Counted from the first letter of the stretch, positions 8,404 to 18,180 are shown. The stretch: DNA of 64,000 nt from Oscillospiraceae bacterium (GCA_015068935.1 SVJO01000001.1:1-64000); one strand, 5' to 3'. Notes: generated from the letters alone by a model not told the origin. Numbers and translations are program-made.

Positions 8404-8960
8404 GCAGGGAAAGATTTACAGAATTATATTCAACATACATAAAAAGACCCGGAGCGGAAGAACTTTTTAACTGGATTGAAAACACAGATTTCTTGACTGC
8501 TCCAGCATCAACAAAATATCACGAACCATACGAAGGCGGTTTATGTGAGCATAGCGTTCACGTTTTCGATGAATTAGTTCGTTTACTGAAAGCATATCCA
8601 GAGATAAAGGTATCAGGTGAAACGGCAGCTATTGTATCACTTTTGCATGATATTTGCAAGGTAGGATGCTATAAGACGGAATTACGAAACAAAAAGAACG
8701 AGTTCGGTCAGTGGGTTCAGGTTCCGTTTTATACATTCCAAGAAGATACGTGTTTCGGTAGTCACGGGGCAAAAAGTGTTTTCATAATTCAAAAATTTAT
8801 GAAACTTACCGACGAAGAAATAGCGGCTATAAACTGTCACATGGGAGTAGAAAACGGAAACTACGCTGTAAACGATGCCTTTAGGCAGTTTCCGCTTGCT
8901 TTCCTACTCCACACTGCTGATATGGCAAGCACTATACCAAAACTAAGTGAGGAGGCATAA
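8400..8960 (+). CDS. HD-domain phosphohydrolase
   Basis: GGLCEHSVHVFDEL...VSLLHDICKVGCY...LLHTADMAST. Confidence 0.75.
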   Translation: MSRERFTELYSTYIKRPGAEELFNWIENTDFLTAPASTKYHEPYEGGLCEHSVHVFDELVRLLKAYPEIKVSGETAAIVSLLHDICKVGCYKTELRNKKNEFGQWVQVPFYTFQEDTCFGSHGAKSVFIIQKFMKLTDEEIAAINCHMGVENGNYAVNDAFRQFPLAFLLHTADMASTIPKLSEEA

Positions 8961-8963
8961 ACA

Positions 8964-9113
8964 TTGAAAGAATTGTTTGAAAAACTTGCCGATATGTGTT
9001 CAATATTTCACAGTCGGTTAAGATTAGACGGCTTTTCGAGGAGAGAGGCACTTAAATTAACACAAACATTTATTAAAGCAACATTATCTAAGGAGGAAAA
9101 CAAAAATGGCTAA
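8964..9113 (+). CDS. Small phage protein with TTG start
   Basis: LKELFEKLADMCSIFHSRLRLDGFSRREALKLTQTFIKATLSKEENKNG; fills the gap in the operon. Confidence 0.45.
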   Translation: MKELFEKLADMCSIFHSRLRLDGFSRREALKLTQTFIKATLSKEENKNG

Positions 9114-9585
9114 TTGGAATTTTGACGCAACACAGTATAAGGAGCAGGATTTTCAGATTATTCCTGCCGGAGATCACAGAGTAAGAATTGAGGACGTAAT
9201 CGAAAGAAAATTTAACTCAGGTAACGAAGGTTACGAAATTACATTATCAGTAAACGGGTACAATTCAAAATTATGGTTCTACATAGTTCTGGACGCAAGC
9301 AACGTAGAACGTACAAACCAGCGTCTCGGTGAATTTTTCAACAGTTTCGGTATTACAAATACCGCTATGGGAACTGGTAAACAGTGGATAGGTTCAGTCG
9401 GCGCAGTTCGTGTAAAACATGAGGAATATAACAATTCAACAACAGCAAAGGTAGCATACTGCATTAACAAAAGTCGCCAAGATAAGTTACCAGCTTGGAA
9501 AACGCCTATCAATGGAACGGCACCTGTTTCTTCTAACGAATTTACGCCGATTGACACGCCTAGCGACTTGCCTTTTGAAGTGTAA
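9106..9585 (+). CDS. DUF669-like phage protein
   Basis: MANWNFDATQYKEQDFQIIPAGDHRVRIEDVIERKF; position in recombination module. Confidence 0.7.
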   Translation: MANWNFDATQYKEQDFQIIPAGDHRVRIEDVIERKFNSGNEGYEITLSVNGYNSKLWFYIVLDASNVERTNQRLGEFFNSFGITNTAMGTGKQWIGSVGAVRVKHEEYNNSTTAKVAYCINKSRQDKLPAWKTPINGTAPVSSNEFTPIDTPSDLPFEV

Positions 9586-10244
9586 TGGGAACTCTTATAG
9601 ATTTATCCGGGCGAAAGTTCGGTCGATTAACTGTTGTAAGACGTGGCAAAACAATTAAACGTAATAACGGAGGAACAATTCCGTATTGGGTGTGTATTTG
9701 CGATTGTGGAAAACAAGTCGAAATCGTTGGTGGAGATTTGAAATCTGGCAGAACGCAGAGTTGTGGTTGTTATCAACGGGAAGCTGCGCGAAAGCGTCAC
9801 ACTAAGCATAATATGTGTGGTACAAGGCTGCACGGGATATGGTTAGATATGAAAAGACGATGCCAAAACAATAAACGTCAGTGCTATGGTCGTTATGGCG
9901 GCAGAGGGATAACAATATGCGACGAGTGGAACGAATTTATTCCTTTTAAAAATTGGGCTTTATTAAACGGATATGCAGATAATCTAACCATTGATCGCAT
10001 TGACAACGATGGGGATTACGAGCCAGATAATTGCCGTTGGGTAACGATGGAAATACAAGCCAATAACAATTCTAAAAACAGAATTTTGGAATATGAAGGA
10101 GAAACACACACGATGGCTGAATGGGCTAAAATCCTGAACATATCATATTCAACAATCCGATGTCGGGTAAAACGAAATTGGCCTATGGAACGCATCGTAA
10201 GCACACCACAAAGGAGGCGTATTGATGGCCATTACATTACGTGA
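9585..10244 (+). CDS. HNH/AP2-type homing-endonuclease-like phage protein
   Basis: DLSGRKFGRLTVV...SCGCYQREAAR...LHGIWLDMKRRC...YGGRGITICDEWN...TIDRIDNDGDYEPDNCRW. Confidence 0.75.
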   Translation: MGTLIDLSGRKFGRLTVVRRGKTIKRNNGGTIPYWVCICDCGKQVEIVGGDLKSGRTQSCGCYQREAARKRHTKHNMCGTRLHGIWLDMKRRCQNNKRQCYGRYGGRGITICDEWNEFIPFKNWALLNGYADNLTIDRIDNDGDYEPDNCRWVTMEIQANNNSKNRILEYEGETHTMAEWAKILNISYSTIRCRVKRNWPMERIVSTPQRRRIDGHYIT

Positions 10245-11567
10245 TTATCAAGATGACCTTTTTCGCAAAACTTATAACGCTTTTAAGGAGGGTAATCGCA
10301 GGGTGCTCGTAGTAGCGCCCTGCGGATAACCGGAGCCGGGAAGTCTTATGTGTTTGCTGAAATGGCTCGTAGAACAAAAGGCGAAACATTGATTTTGGTT
10401 CACAGAAACGAGTTAAAGCAGCAACACATTGAACTGTTATCATCGTTGAATATTAACGCAAGAGTTGAAACCTACCAAACGGAATATAGACGTTTAGGAC
10501 AACACCAAAAGCCGCAATTACTTGTCGTAGATGAAGCGCATTTAAGCAAAAGTAACACTTGGAGCAAGGTTATCGAATACTACGACACACACACTGTTGG
10601 AATGAGCGCTACTCCCGTAAGATTAGATTCTCGCCCTTTGGGTGACATATATAACGCTCTTGTTACAGGTGTTGATGTGAAATGGTTGATAGAACATAAC
10701 AGACTGGCCCCGTATGAGTATTACGCACCAACGACGGTAGATACTTCCGGTTTACGTGTTGTATGTGGTGATTATGTAACATCCGACTTAGAGCAGTTAA
10801 TGAACGAAAGGGCTATTTACGGGAATGTTGTTGATAGTTATAAGCGTTTCGCTCTCGGTGAGAAAAGCATTTGTTATTGTGTATCTGTTGAACACGCAAA
10901 AAAAACAGCAGAAAAATTTAACGAGGCTGGAATTAGCGCCGAAGTCTTATCTGCTAAAACACCGTCAGCACAACGACAACGTATTATGGAAAGTTTCAGG
11001 AACGGGAGCCTCACAGTGTTATGCAACTGTACACTGTTGTCCGAAGGAATTTCAATAGACGAAATTTCTTGTACTATGCTCCTCCGTCCTACTGAATCTG
11101 TTGCATTAGGAATACAACAGATGATGCGCTGTATGAGGTATCTGCCGGGCAAGACAGCGAAGATAATAGATTTTGTCGCAAATTATACCCGTGTGGGTTT
11201 ACCGGACGACGACAGAGAGTGGTCGTTGGGAGAGCCTTTGAAACGTAAAAAACAGTTAAACGAAAACGGGGATTTTTATATAAGAACGTGCAGCAGTTGT
11301 TATATGACGTTCAAAACTGCTCCTGTTTGTCCGTTTTGCGGTGCCGAGTACCCACTACACCCCAGAGAGATAAAAGCCCGCGAGGAAATAGAATTACAAC
11401 GTATTACGGCAGAAGAAACAGCAAAAATTGAAGCAAAAAAGAAAAAAGCGCGAATGGAAGTAGGAAAATGTAAAACGCTTGACGATTTATGGGCGATAGC
11501 AAGAGAACGTGGCTATGCTCCCGGTTGGGTGTGGAAAATGGCAAAAGTAAAACATATAACGAGGTGA
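10225..11567 (+). pseudogene. DEAD/DEAH-box phage helicase, frameshifted within Walker A
   Basis: Frame 1: MAITLRDYQDDLFRKTYNAFKEGNRRVLVVAPCG*; other frame: AGKSYVFAEMARRTKG...VVDEAH...SATP. An extra 8 nt at ~10324-10331 separates PCG from AGKS. Confidence 0.8.
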
Positions 11568-11573
11568 TCTGCT

Positions 11574-11888
11574 ATAAATGCCGAAACGGAACTTCAAAAT
11601 CGTATAATCGTCGCCCTTTGCCAAAACGGTTGTGTGGCTCGAAACCATACTGTCGGCCAGTTCTATACGAAGTATGGAACGCTGGTAAACATAGGGCATA
11701 ACGGCGAAGCGGATATTTTTGGTCACAGAATATCAGATGGTAAGGCAATATACATAGAAGTGAAAATGCCCGGTGAAGAACCGAGAGACGATCAACAGAA
11801 ATTCTTAGATGCTATGAAACGTGCCGGTGCCATTACCGGTTGCGCTCATAGCATTGAAGAAGCTTTAGACATAGTGAAGGTGGTGTGA
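11574..11888 (+). CDS. VRR-NUC domain nuclease (start codon unclear)
   Basis: In-frame AETELQNRIIVALCQNGCVARNHTVGQFYTKYGTLVNIGHNGEADIFG...IYIEVKMPGEEPRDDQQKFLDAMKRAGA; track start 11634 truncates the domain. Confidence 0.7.
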   Translation: MNAETELQNRIIVALCQNGCVARNHTVGQFYTKYGTLVNIGHNGEADIFGHRISDGKAIYIEVKMPGEEPRDDQQKFLDAMKRAGAITGCAHSIEEALDIVKVV

Positions 11889-11889
11889 T

Positions 11890-12126
11890 ATGGACAATTT
11901 TATTAATTCGCTTTTCTACCGAAAATCAAGCGTACCATGTTTAGGTTGTTCAGACAGAACCGAAAGCTGTCATTGCACTTGTAAGCATTATGCTGATTGG
12001 GTGAAAAAAAGCAAGGACACAACAAATAAAATTCACAAAGAAAAGACGATGCAGAATTTAATAGAACAGGCAAAAACGCAAAGAGCCATCAAGAAAAAGT
12101 TGGGAGGAAAATTATATGAAAGATAA
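11890..12126 (+). CDS. Small phage protein
   Basis: Tightly packed ORF, CLGCSDRTESCHCTCKHYADW. Confidence 0.55.
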   Translation: MDNFINSLFYRKSSVPCLGCSDRTESCHCTCKHYADWVKKSKDTTNKIHKEKTMQNLIEQAKTQRAIKKKLGGKLYER

Positions 12127-12415
12127 CGAGATTATAAAGGCTTTGAAGTGTTGCCGAGATTGTAAATGTAAAGAGTGTCCTTGTTATAACAAAGAAATAG
12201 ACGGTTGCAAGGAAATTGATGAACAAGATATTCTTGACCTCATCAATCGCAAACAAGCAGAGATTGAGAGGTTGAAAGATTTTTGCGACATATATTCAAC
12301 CGAAGGCGAGAGAGCAATAAAAGAGTTTGCTGAGAGGTTGAAACCTATATTATTCGGTTATTATGATAGCGACATTGACAACCTTGTAAAAGAAATGACG
12401 GAGCAGAAGGAGTGA
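12116..12415 (+). CDS. Small cysteine-rich phage protein
   Basis: KALKCCRDCKCKECPCYNKEIDGC; operonic overlap. Confidence 0.55.
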   Translation: MKDNEIIKALKCCRDCKCKECPCYNKEIDGCKEIDEQDILDLINRKQAEIERLKDFCDIYSTEGERAIKEFAERLKPILFGYYDSDIDNLVKEMTEQKE

Positions 12416-12419
12416 GGAT

Positions 12420-12629
12420 ATGAAAATAAAAGAAACTATTGATTTAATGTGTCCGAGCGGATTTTATTGTAAAAAGAATACAAGACATAAATGTCCGAGA
12501 TTAAACATTCAAAGTGATAGACCGTATTGTGAGGTGTTTTATCCATTCTTGGAAACGGACAGTAAAGGAAATGTTTTAAAAGACGAAAGATGTCTATTGG
12601 CTGAAAGAAAAGCAAGACTTAAAGAATAG
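12420..12629 (+). CDS. Hypothetical phage protein
   Basis: Operonic ORF with cysteine motifs. Confidence 0.45.
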   Translation: MKIKETIDLMCPSGFYCKKNTRHKCPRLNIQSDRPYCEVFYPFLETDSKGNVLKDERCLLAERKARLKE

Positions 12630-12680
12630 TCAATAAAATCGCAATTCAAACGATAAAAGAACGATTTTAAAGAAAGGAAG

Positions 12681-12863
12681 ATGAAAGTAATGGATAGATA
12701 CGAAGCGGTTGACAAATTCCGTGATGCACTTATGGATAAGTTTCTTTGTTTATGCAATTACAATGATTTCAACAAATTAAACCTTGAAAAGATTGCGGAC
12801 ACCGTAAATGACATATATGACAAATGCATTGATGATATGAGAAAGGAAGATGAGGGGAAATGA
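12681..12863 (+). CDS. Hypothetical phage protein
   Basis: RBS aaagaaagg; overlaps next gene. Confidence 0.45.
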   Translation: MKVMDRYEAVDKFRDALMDKFLCLCNYNDFNKLNLEKIADTVNDIYDKCIDDMRKEDEGK

Positions 12864-13045
12864 AAGACGGAGTTTATTTTGAGGTGTTTGCCGTAAAAAA
12901 TGGCGTAAGATATAATGTTAAAATTATTGATGCAAAAGAGGTAAGCGGAATAATGGCTAATTCTGTTATGGACGGACTTGGGAAAGTTATCGGATTTGAA
13001 GATGCCGACCGCCCAACCGAGAAAGGCGGTGAATCAGATGCGTGA
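12860..13045 (+). CDS. Hypothetical phage protein
   Basis: ATGA overlap with previous ORF. Confidence 0.45.
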   Translation: MKDGVYFEVFAVKNGVRYNVKIIDAKEVSGIMANSVMDGLGKVIGFEDADRPTEKGGESDA

Positions 13046-13394
13046 TAGATTGATTGAGTTGTTGAATAAAAAATATGACCATTTTTGCGACCAATGCGGA
13101 GTAAATAAAGATAGCCATTATACAGATAGCCTTGCCGACTATCTTCTTGCAAATGGTGTGATTGTACCGCCTGTTGTGGCAGGAGACAAAGTTTATAGAA
13201 TTGTTGATATGTCTAAAACTGCTTGTAGATGTTTTGTAACAGAAGAAACAGTTGAAAAATATACAGTTGTCTATAAAAACATATTGGGTAATTATAACCT
13301 TATTCCATTTGATGATTTCGGCAAAACAGTATTTCTCACCAAAGAGGAAGCGGAAGCTGCATTGAGAAAAGAAGGTGAAAAGAATGATAAGTAA
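13038..13394 (+). CDS. Hypothetical phage protein
   Basis: Start MRDRLIELLNKKYDHFCDQCG after RBS-like aaaggcggtg; overlaps next gene. Confidence 0.5.
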   Translation: MRDRLIELLNKKYDHFCDQCGVNKDSHYTDSLADYLLANGVIVPPVVAGDKVYRIVDMSKTACRCFVTEETVEKYTVVYKNILGNYNLIPFDDFGKTVFLTKEEAEAALRKEGEKNDK

Positions 13395-13581
13395 AGGCGA
13401 TAAAGTGAGAATTGTAGGAAGTGCAGAAGAAGAAAAATACAAGGATTGTATTTTTGAAGTATTGTCAGAGCCGTACAATATTTGTGGTTCAATGGTTGTC
13501 AAAATGAAATGTCACGAAACAGGAAAGTATTTTGGTGGTGGTTATGCCGTTGAGTTTTTGAGAAAGGAAGGTGAGGAGTGA
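13375..13581 (+). CDS. Hypothetical phage protein
   Basis: Overlapping operonic ORF. Confidence 0.45.
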   Translation: MKRMISKGDKVRIVGSAEEEKYKDCIFEVLSEPYNICGSMVVKMKCHETGKYFGGGYAVEFLRKEGEE

Positions 13582-13775
13582 TGGCACACTTGATTGCATA
13601 TGGACAACTATCAACCATCAATAGTGCTATTTCAGGTACTTTGGTAAAAGCACAATGTGATCTGTGTGGCAAAAAATATGGAAGCCTTGAAGAAGCGAAA
13701 AATTGTGAAGCACGACATATAGAAAGTGCGATAACCAAGATTGTGAGGGATTTAAACAATGGCAAGGTATATTGA
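13578..13775 (+). CDS. Hypothetical phage protein with zinc-finger-like motif
   Basis: AQCDLCGKKYGSLEEAKNCEARH. Confidence 0.5.
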   Translation: MMAHLIAYGQLSTINSAISGTLVKAQCDLCGKKYGSLEEAKNCEARHIESAITKIVRDLNNGKVY

Positions 13776-14040
13776 TGCTGATAGACTGATAAATGAATTC
13801 ACAGGCAATGGTGGTGTTTTTACATATGGACCAGCGACAGTGGCTGCTATTGTTTCAAGAATAAACTTACAACCCACGGCAGATGTTGAGGAAGTGGTTA
13901 GATGCGAAAAGTGCGATTATAAAGACGATTGTGCAAGGCAAATGGTACACACCACACGAGATTATGTGCTGGAACAAAATATATCAACCTATAACAAAGT
14001 TGACTTTTGCAGTTACGGAGAAAGGAGAGATAAAGAATGA
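13759..14040 (+). CDS. Hypothetical phage protein
   Basis: MARYIDADRLINEF...VVRCEKCDYKDDCARQ, a common phage small-protein pattern. Confidence 0.55.
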   Translation: MARYIDADRLINEFTGNGGVFTYGPATVAAIVSRINLQPTADVEEVVRCEKCDYKDDCARQMVHTTRDYVLEQNISTYNKVDFCSYGERRDKE

Positions 14041-14432
14041 GACACCTTGAAGAAAATAAAAAAATTTACGAAATGTTACAAAATGGCGCTACATATCAGG
14101 AAATCGGGGATAGTTTTGGCATAAGCAAACAAGCTGTACATAATCGAATTACATTTTACAAGCGCAAACTCGAAGGTATAAGAGGGCATGGCTTTAACAT
14201 TGAGAGCATTGTGTATAAGGGCATATATGATTATTTCAAAGAACATTTAAACGAAAGTCTTCACTCATTATGTAGAAAAGTGTATCAGAGGCCGAATAAT
14301 AGTTCAATTGTAAAGCTCAGAGAATTTCTAAAAGGCAAACACGATTCGATATTCAAAATAGAGCAGATAAAACGCTTATGCGAAGTTATAGGGAAACCAT
14401 TCGAGGAAGTGTTTGAAAGGAGAGATACATAA
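14037..14432 (+). CDS. HTH DNA-binding protein (sigma-region-4-like HTH)
   Basis: MLQNGATYQEIGDSFGISKQAVHNRITFYKRKL. Confidence 0.65.
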   Translation: MRHLEENKKIYEMLQNGATYQEIGDSFGISKQAVHNRITFYKRKLEGIRGHGFNIESIVYKGIYDYFKEHLNESLHSLCRKVYQRPNNSSIVKLREFLKGKHDSIFKIEQIKRLCEVIGKPFEEVFERRDT

Positions 14433-14638
14433 TGGCTGAATTGTTAAAAAGGTGGTTTAATTTATTGTGTAAAAACCACGACTTAAATTATATAGACAGA
14501 CAATGTGATAAATATTTCAAAATCAACTCAAAACTTGAGGTACAACGACAGTTTATAAATTACCTCATGGACCGCTATGAAAAACACTATGGAGAGAGTT
14601 TACGCAAACCGAAGAAAGAGGTGATACATAATGGCTAA
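14432..14638 (+). CDS. Hypothetical phage protein
   Basis: Overlapping operonic ORF. Confidence 0.4.
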   Translation: MAELLKRWFNLLCKNHDLNYIDRQCDKYFKINSKLEVQRQFINYLMDRYEKHYGESLRKPKKEVIHNG

Positions 14639-14897
14639 AAAGAAAAACCCCGTTGTGCATCTGAATCAGTCGAAGGTTAACAAAATCAAAGAAGATGCTA
14701 CAAATGATGGCTTAAAATACGCTATTATACTCTTCTTCACCGTTATGCGTGATAAGGAAGGGTACGGATTAAAAAGATTAAAACGATTATACGACAGAGT
14801 TACAGACCTTGCCGATTCCATCAACAAAGGTTATGTCAAATGGCAAGATTTAGAGAAAGTATTAGCTGACGAGGCAGATATTAAATTACATTTTTAA
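14631..14897 (+). CDS. Hypothetical phage protein
   Basis: MAKKKNPVVHLNQSKVNKIKEDATNDGLKYAIILFFTVMRDKEG. Confidence 0.5.
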   Translation: MAKKKNPVVHLNQSKVNKIKEDATNDGLKYAIILFFTVMRDKEGYGLKRLKRLYDRVTDLADSINKGYVKWQDLEKVLADEADIKLHF

Positions 14898-14911
14898 GGA
14901 GAGAAAAATAT

Positions 14912-15232
14912 ATGAAAACATTTAATGAGTGGGCGAAGGAAATTCACAAAAACGCAGTAGAACATGGCTGGTGGGACGAGCCAAGGAGCTTTGCGGAAGT
15001 CGTTGCACTGTGTCACAGTGAACTATCAGAGGCTTTGGAGGAAGATAGACAAGCTAAACCTATCTTTTATGTAGAAAACAGTAAGCCGGAAGGTATTGCT
15101 ACAGAAATGATAGACTGCTTGATTCGTATTCTTGACTGGTGCGCTTATGCTGGTGTTGATGTCGATGAAATTTTAAGCGTTAAACACGAATTTAATAAAT
15201 CCAGACCGTATAAACACGGGAAAAATTATTAA
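14912..15232 (+). CDS. MazG-like nucleotide pyrophosphohydrolase domain protein
   Basis: WDEPRSFAEVVALCHSELSEALEEDRQ...EMIDCLIRILDWCAYAGVDVDE. Confidence 0.7.
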   Translation: MKTFNEWAKEIHKNAVEHGWWDEPRSFAEVVALCHSELSEALEEDRQAKPIFYVENSKPEGIATEMIDCLIRILDWCAYAGVDVDEILSVKHEFNKSRPYKHGKNY

Positions 15233-15249
15233 AACGGAGGTAAAAACGA

Positions 15250-15426
15250 ATGATTTATCAACCAAAGACAGACTGTTTCGGCTATAAAATGAGAGATTGT
15301 ACTGTGCTGGATGATTTATATTGCGTAAAAGACGGAAAATGCTCTTTCTATAAAACAAAAGAACAGTACAAAAGCGATCGTTTGAAATATGAGGGTCTTG
15401 CATACGAGAGAGGTGAGAAAAAATGA
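15250..15426 (+). CDS. Small cysteine-containing phage protein
   Basis: MIYQPKTDCFGYKMRDCTVLDDLYCVKDGKCSFYKTKEQYKSDR; RBS aaacggagg. Confidence 0.5.
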   Translation: MIYQPKTDCFGYKMRDCTVLDDLYCVKDGKCSFYKTKEQYKSDRLKYEGLAYERGEKK

Positions 15427-15641
15427 CGTGTCCTGTATGTGGTGGAAATTCTAAGGTTTGTGATTCAATCTCTGACTGTGAGGCCGTTTACAGAAAACGC
15501 AGGTGTTTAGAATGTAATCACGTATGGTTTACGGACGAATACGAATCCCACGGCAGAGATTATAAGAAATACGCGAGCGACAGACGACAAAAATACAGAT
15601 GCAAGCGAGGTTTATTACATGGTAGATATACAGAAAATTAA
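15423..15641 (+). CDS. NrdR-like zinc ribbon protein (no ATP-cone)
   Basis: CPVCGGNSKVCDS...RRCLECNHVWFTDE. Confidence 0.65.
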   Translation: MTCPVCGGNSKVCDSISDCEAVYRKRRCLECNHVWFTDEYESHGRDYKKYASDRRQKYRCKRGLLHGRYTEN

Positions 15642-17982
15642 ATCAAGTATTTCCTGCGTGGAATATGCTCAGCGCATCGGTTTACCAATACATAAATCTG
15701 GCGACCGGTGTGTGTCACCACTCAGAGCGGGTGCAACAAACAAAACATCTTTCGTGGTTATGGACGATTTTTTCTACGATTACGGTTCAGGCATCGGCGG
15801 TGACGTTATCGAGTTCTGTTCATATTATGCACACAACGGAAATCGCGGTGATGCAATCCGAGAACTCGCGAATTTAACAGGCGTAGCAGACGTTCATCCC
15901 GATGGCTGGGTGGAATATACACATAACATGAACGCAAAAACAGCACACTATCACGCTGCACTTACGGACGACGACCGCTCATATCTGCAACAACGCGGAC
16001 TTACTGGAGCGGACATTGACCGTCTCATGATAGGCCGTGTAACCGATGGCGACTTACGGGGCAGACTATTCCTACCCTACTTTTCATCAAGCGGCGACCC
16101 GTATGTTTGCTACTATGCAACACGCGCTATGCCCGGTGGCAGCTACCCTGATTCAAAATATCGTAAACAAAAAATCGACGACCACTGTCAGCACATTCCG
16201 TGGGGTATGCAGACACTTAACCGCGAGGGCGACACACTTATTATAGCAGAAGGATATTTCGATGCCGTTTCCTTCGAGTGTCAAAATTATCCGGTTATAT
16301 CCGCTATAACAGGCAGATTTTCAAAGGGCCAGCTATCAACCGTGATTTCTATATGTAAGCGATACGAAAAAATCCTTATAGTTTACGACAACGATGCAAA
16401 ATCACACGCTGGCGATAAATTCTCTATGGATATGGCGCAACTCCTGTTTAAAAATAAAATTCCATTCGTAGTCGGCAAGGTTCCCGGACAATACAAGGAC
16501 GTTTCAGAATATTATGCCGACGGTGGTAAGTTATCAACAATCATCGAAAACGCAAAACCGGGGATGCCGTTCTTAGCCAGTCAGTGCAAAACGCTCGACG
16601 AACTCAGAAAATTCATATTCTCTGTGAATCGTTTCACAAGCGAAACAACTCTGGCAAGCATTATCGAGGCTTGCGCCGATAACTTCACTCAGCGAGAACT
16701 TAACGCTTTGCAGAAGGAAGCAACACAAGCTCCGACGGAATCCATGATAGCAGACGAAATAATAAAAACACACAACGTTATTTTTATAGAACAAGTCGGT
16801 TTTTACGAGTGGGACGGTAAGCGATGGCGTAAAATATCCGATGCCATTATTAAAAACTATGCCGACACTTTATACGGCAAGCGCTTCTCCACTGCTCAAC
16901 GTATCGGTGCTGTGTGCAATCTGCTTAAAGGCCGTACACTTCGCAAGGTCGAGTTCGACAGAAAACCAGTAATCACATTCCAGAACGGAACTCTCGACAT
17001 CGAAACCGGGAACTTTCGTGATTTCTCAGAAACCGACTACTGCTCTATCTGTATGAACTATAATTACGATCCGGACGCGCGCTGTCCCGTGTGGGAGGAC
17101 TTTATACAAACAATCACGAATTACGAGCCTATTTCAGCAGAAAATCTACAGTTCATCGGTGGTTATGTTCTGTTTCCAGACTGTAAACACCAGAAGGTTT
17201 TCGTCCTCATGGGTGACGGTGGCAACGGAAAATCTGTTTATTTAGAAATTCTGCAAAAAATATACGGCGATGAAAACGTAACACACGTCGAACCTAACGG
17301 CCTAACACAAGAGTTCCAGCGCATACGCTTGAAAGATTCATGGCTTAACATCGGCGCAGATATAAACAGCGACTTCTCCCGTGGCGAAATACGTGAGTGG
17401 ATTTTAAAAATCGCTGACGGAACAACTATCCAAGCGTGTTACAAGGGTATGACACATATCGACTTTAACCCGCGTTGTAAACTTATTTACGCTTGTAACC
17501 AGATGCCAACCGCTGATATTATCAACGGCCTTAACCGACGTTTCCAGTTTATAAATTTTCCATGTCGTTTCGTGGAAACTCCGGACCCGGACGACCCGTT
17601 GCAGCATGAACGGGACATAAATCTTATTCCCAAACTCATTGCAGAACTTCCGGGCATATTCAACTGGTGCTATGATGGTTATAAGACACTACAACTCGTA
17701 GGATATTTTACCGATACACCAGACCAGAACGACATGCTGAAACAGTTCGAGACTACTTCTAATCCAGTTTCGGTATTCTGTGAGGATTATAATTTCAGAG
17801 GAACTATGACGCGTGACGAAATTTATAACTGGTACAAAGACTGGTGCGAAAGAACGGGACATAAGCCTCTGGCGAGAGAGCGTTTCCTGCCGAAATTCAG
17901 AGAACAGATGCGGAAGGAAATTGCAAAAGAAACTCGCGTAAGAATGAACGGAGTGCCGACGAGAATTTTCGAGTTTAAGTGA
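15619..17982 (+). CDS. Phage DNA primase/helicase (Toprim plus D5-type helicase)
   Basis: N-terminal Zn/Toprim (IIAEGYFDAVSF), C-terminal SF3 helicase VLMGDGGNGKSVYLEILQ, IYACNQMPTAD. Confidence 0.88.
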   Translation: MVDIQKIKSSISCVEYAQRIGLPIHKSGDRCVSPLRAGATNKTSFVVMDDFFYDYGSGIGGDVIEFCSYYAHNGNRGDAIRELANLTGVADVHPDGWVEYTHNMNAKTAHYHAALTDDDRSYLQQRGLTGADIDRLMIGRVTDGDLRGRLFLPYFSSSGDPYVCYYATRAMPGGSYPDSKYRKQKIDDHCQHIPWGMQTLNREGDTLIIAEGYFDAVSFECQNYPVISAITGRFSKGQLSTVISICKRYEKILIVYDNDAKSHAGDKFSMDMAQLLFKNKIPFVVGKVPGQYKDVSEYYADGGKLSTIIENAKPGMPFLASQCKTLDELRKFIFSVNRFTSETTLASIIEACADNFTQRELNALQKEATQAPTESMIADEIIKTHNVIFIEQVGFYEWDGKRWRKISDAIIKNYADTLYGKRFSTAQRIGAVCNLLKGRTLRKVEFDRKPVITFQNGTLDIETGNFRDFSETDYCSICMNYNYDPDARCPVWEDFIQTITNYEPISAENLQFIGGYVLFPDCKHQKVFVLMGDGGNGKSVYLEILQKIYGDENVTHVEPNGLTQEFQRIRLKDSWLNIGADINSDFSRGEIREWILKIADGTTIQACYKGMTHIDFNPRCKLIYACNQMPTADIINGLNRRFQFINFPCRFVETPDPDDPLQHERDINLIPKLIAELPGIFNWCYDGYKTLQLVGYFTDTPDQNDMLKQFETTSNPVSVFCEDYNFRGTMTRDEIYNWYKDWCERTGHKPLARERFLPKFREQMRKEIAKETRVRMNGVPTRIFEFK

Positions 17983-17987
17983 CAACG

Positions 17988-18180
17988 ACTTGGGACAGCA
18001 ACTTGGTACACCACTATAAAATAACGTTTTTTATGTAATACTTTTGTAATAATTTTGCTGTTTTTATAGCGAGTGTACCACGTTGTACCACGTTTGTACC
18101 AAGTTATTTTTTATTACTTGGTACAGCGTAAATCCGCTCTACTACTCTATTTTCTTTTATTTGTTCCAAGTGTAACAAGT
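17988..18180. repeat. Iteron cluster (10-bp TGTACCAAGT / ACTTGGTACA)
   Basis: 17988, 18001, 18074, 18084, 18095, 18116, 18162, 18171, each 0-1 mismatch; directly downstream of the primase gene. Confidence 0.65.

Noticed and set aside
12987-13502. 171-aa minus-strand ORF
   Set aside because: Antisense to a dense plus-strand operon of small phage genes; low-complexity hydrophobic translation
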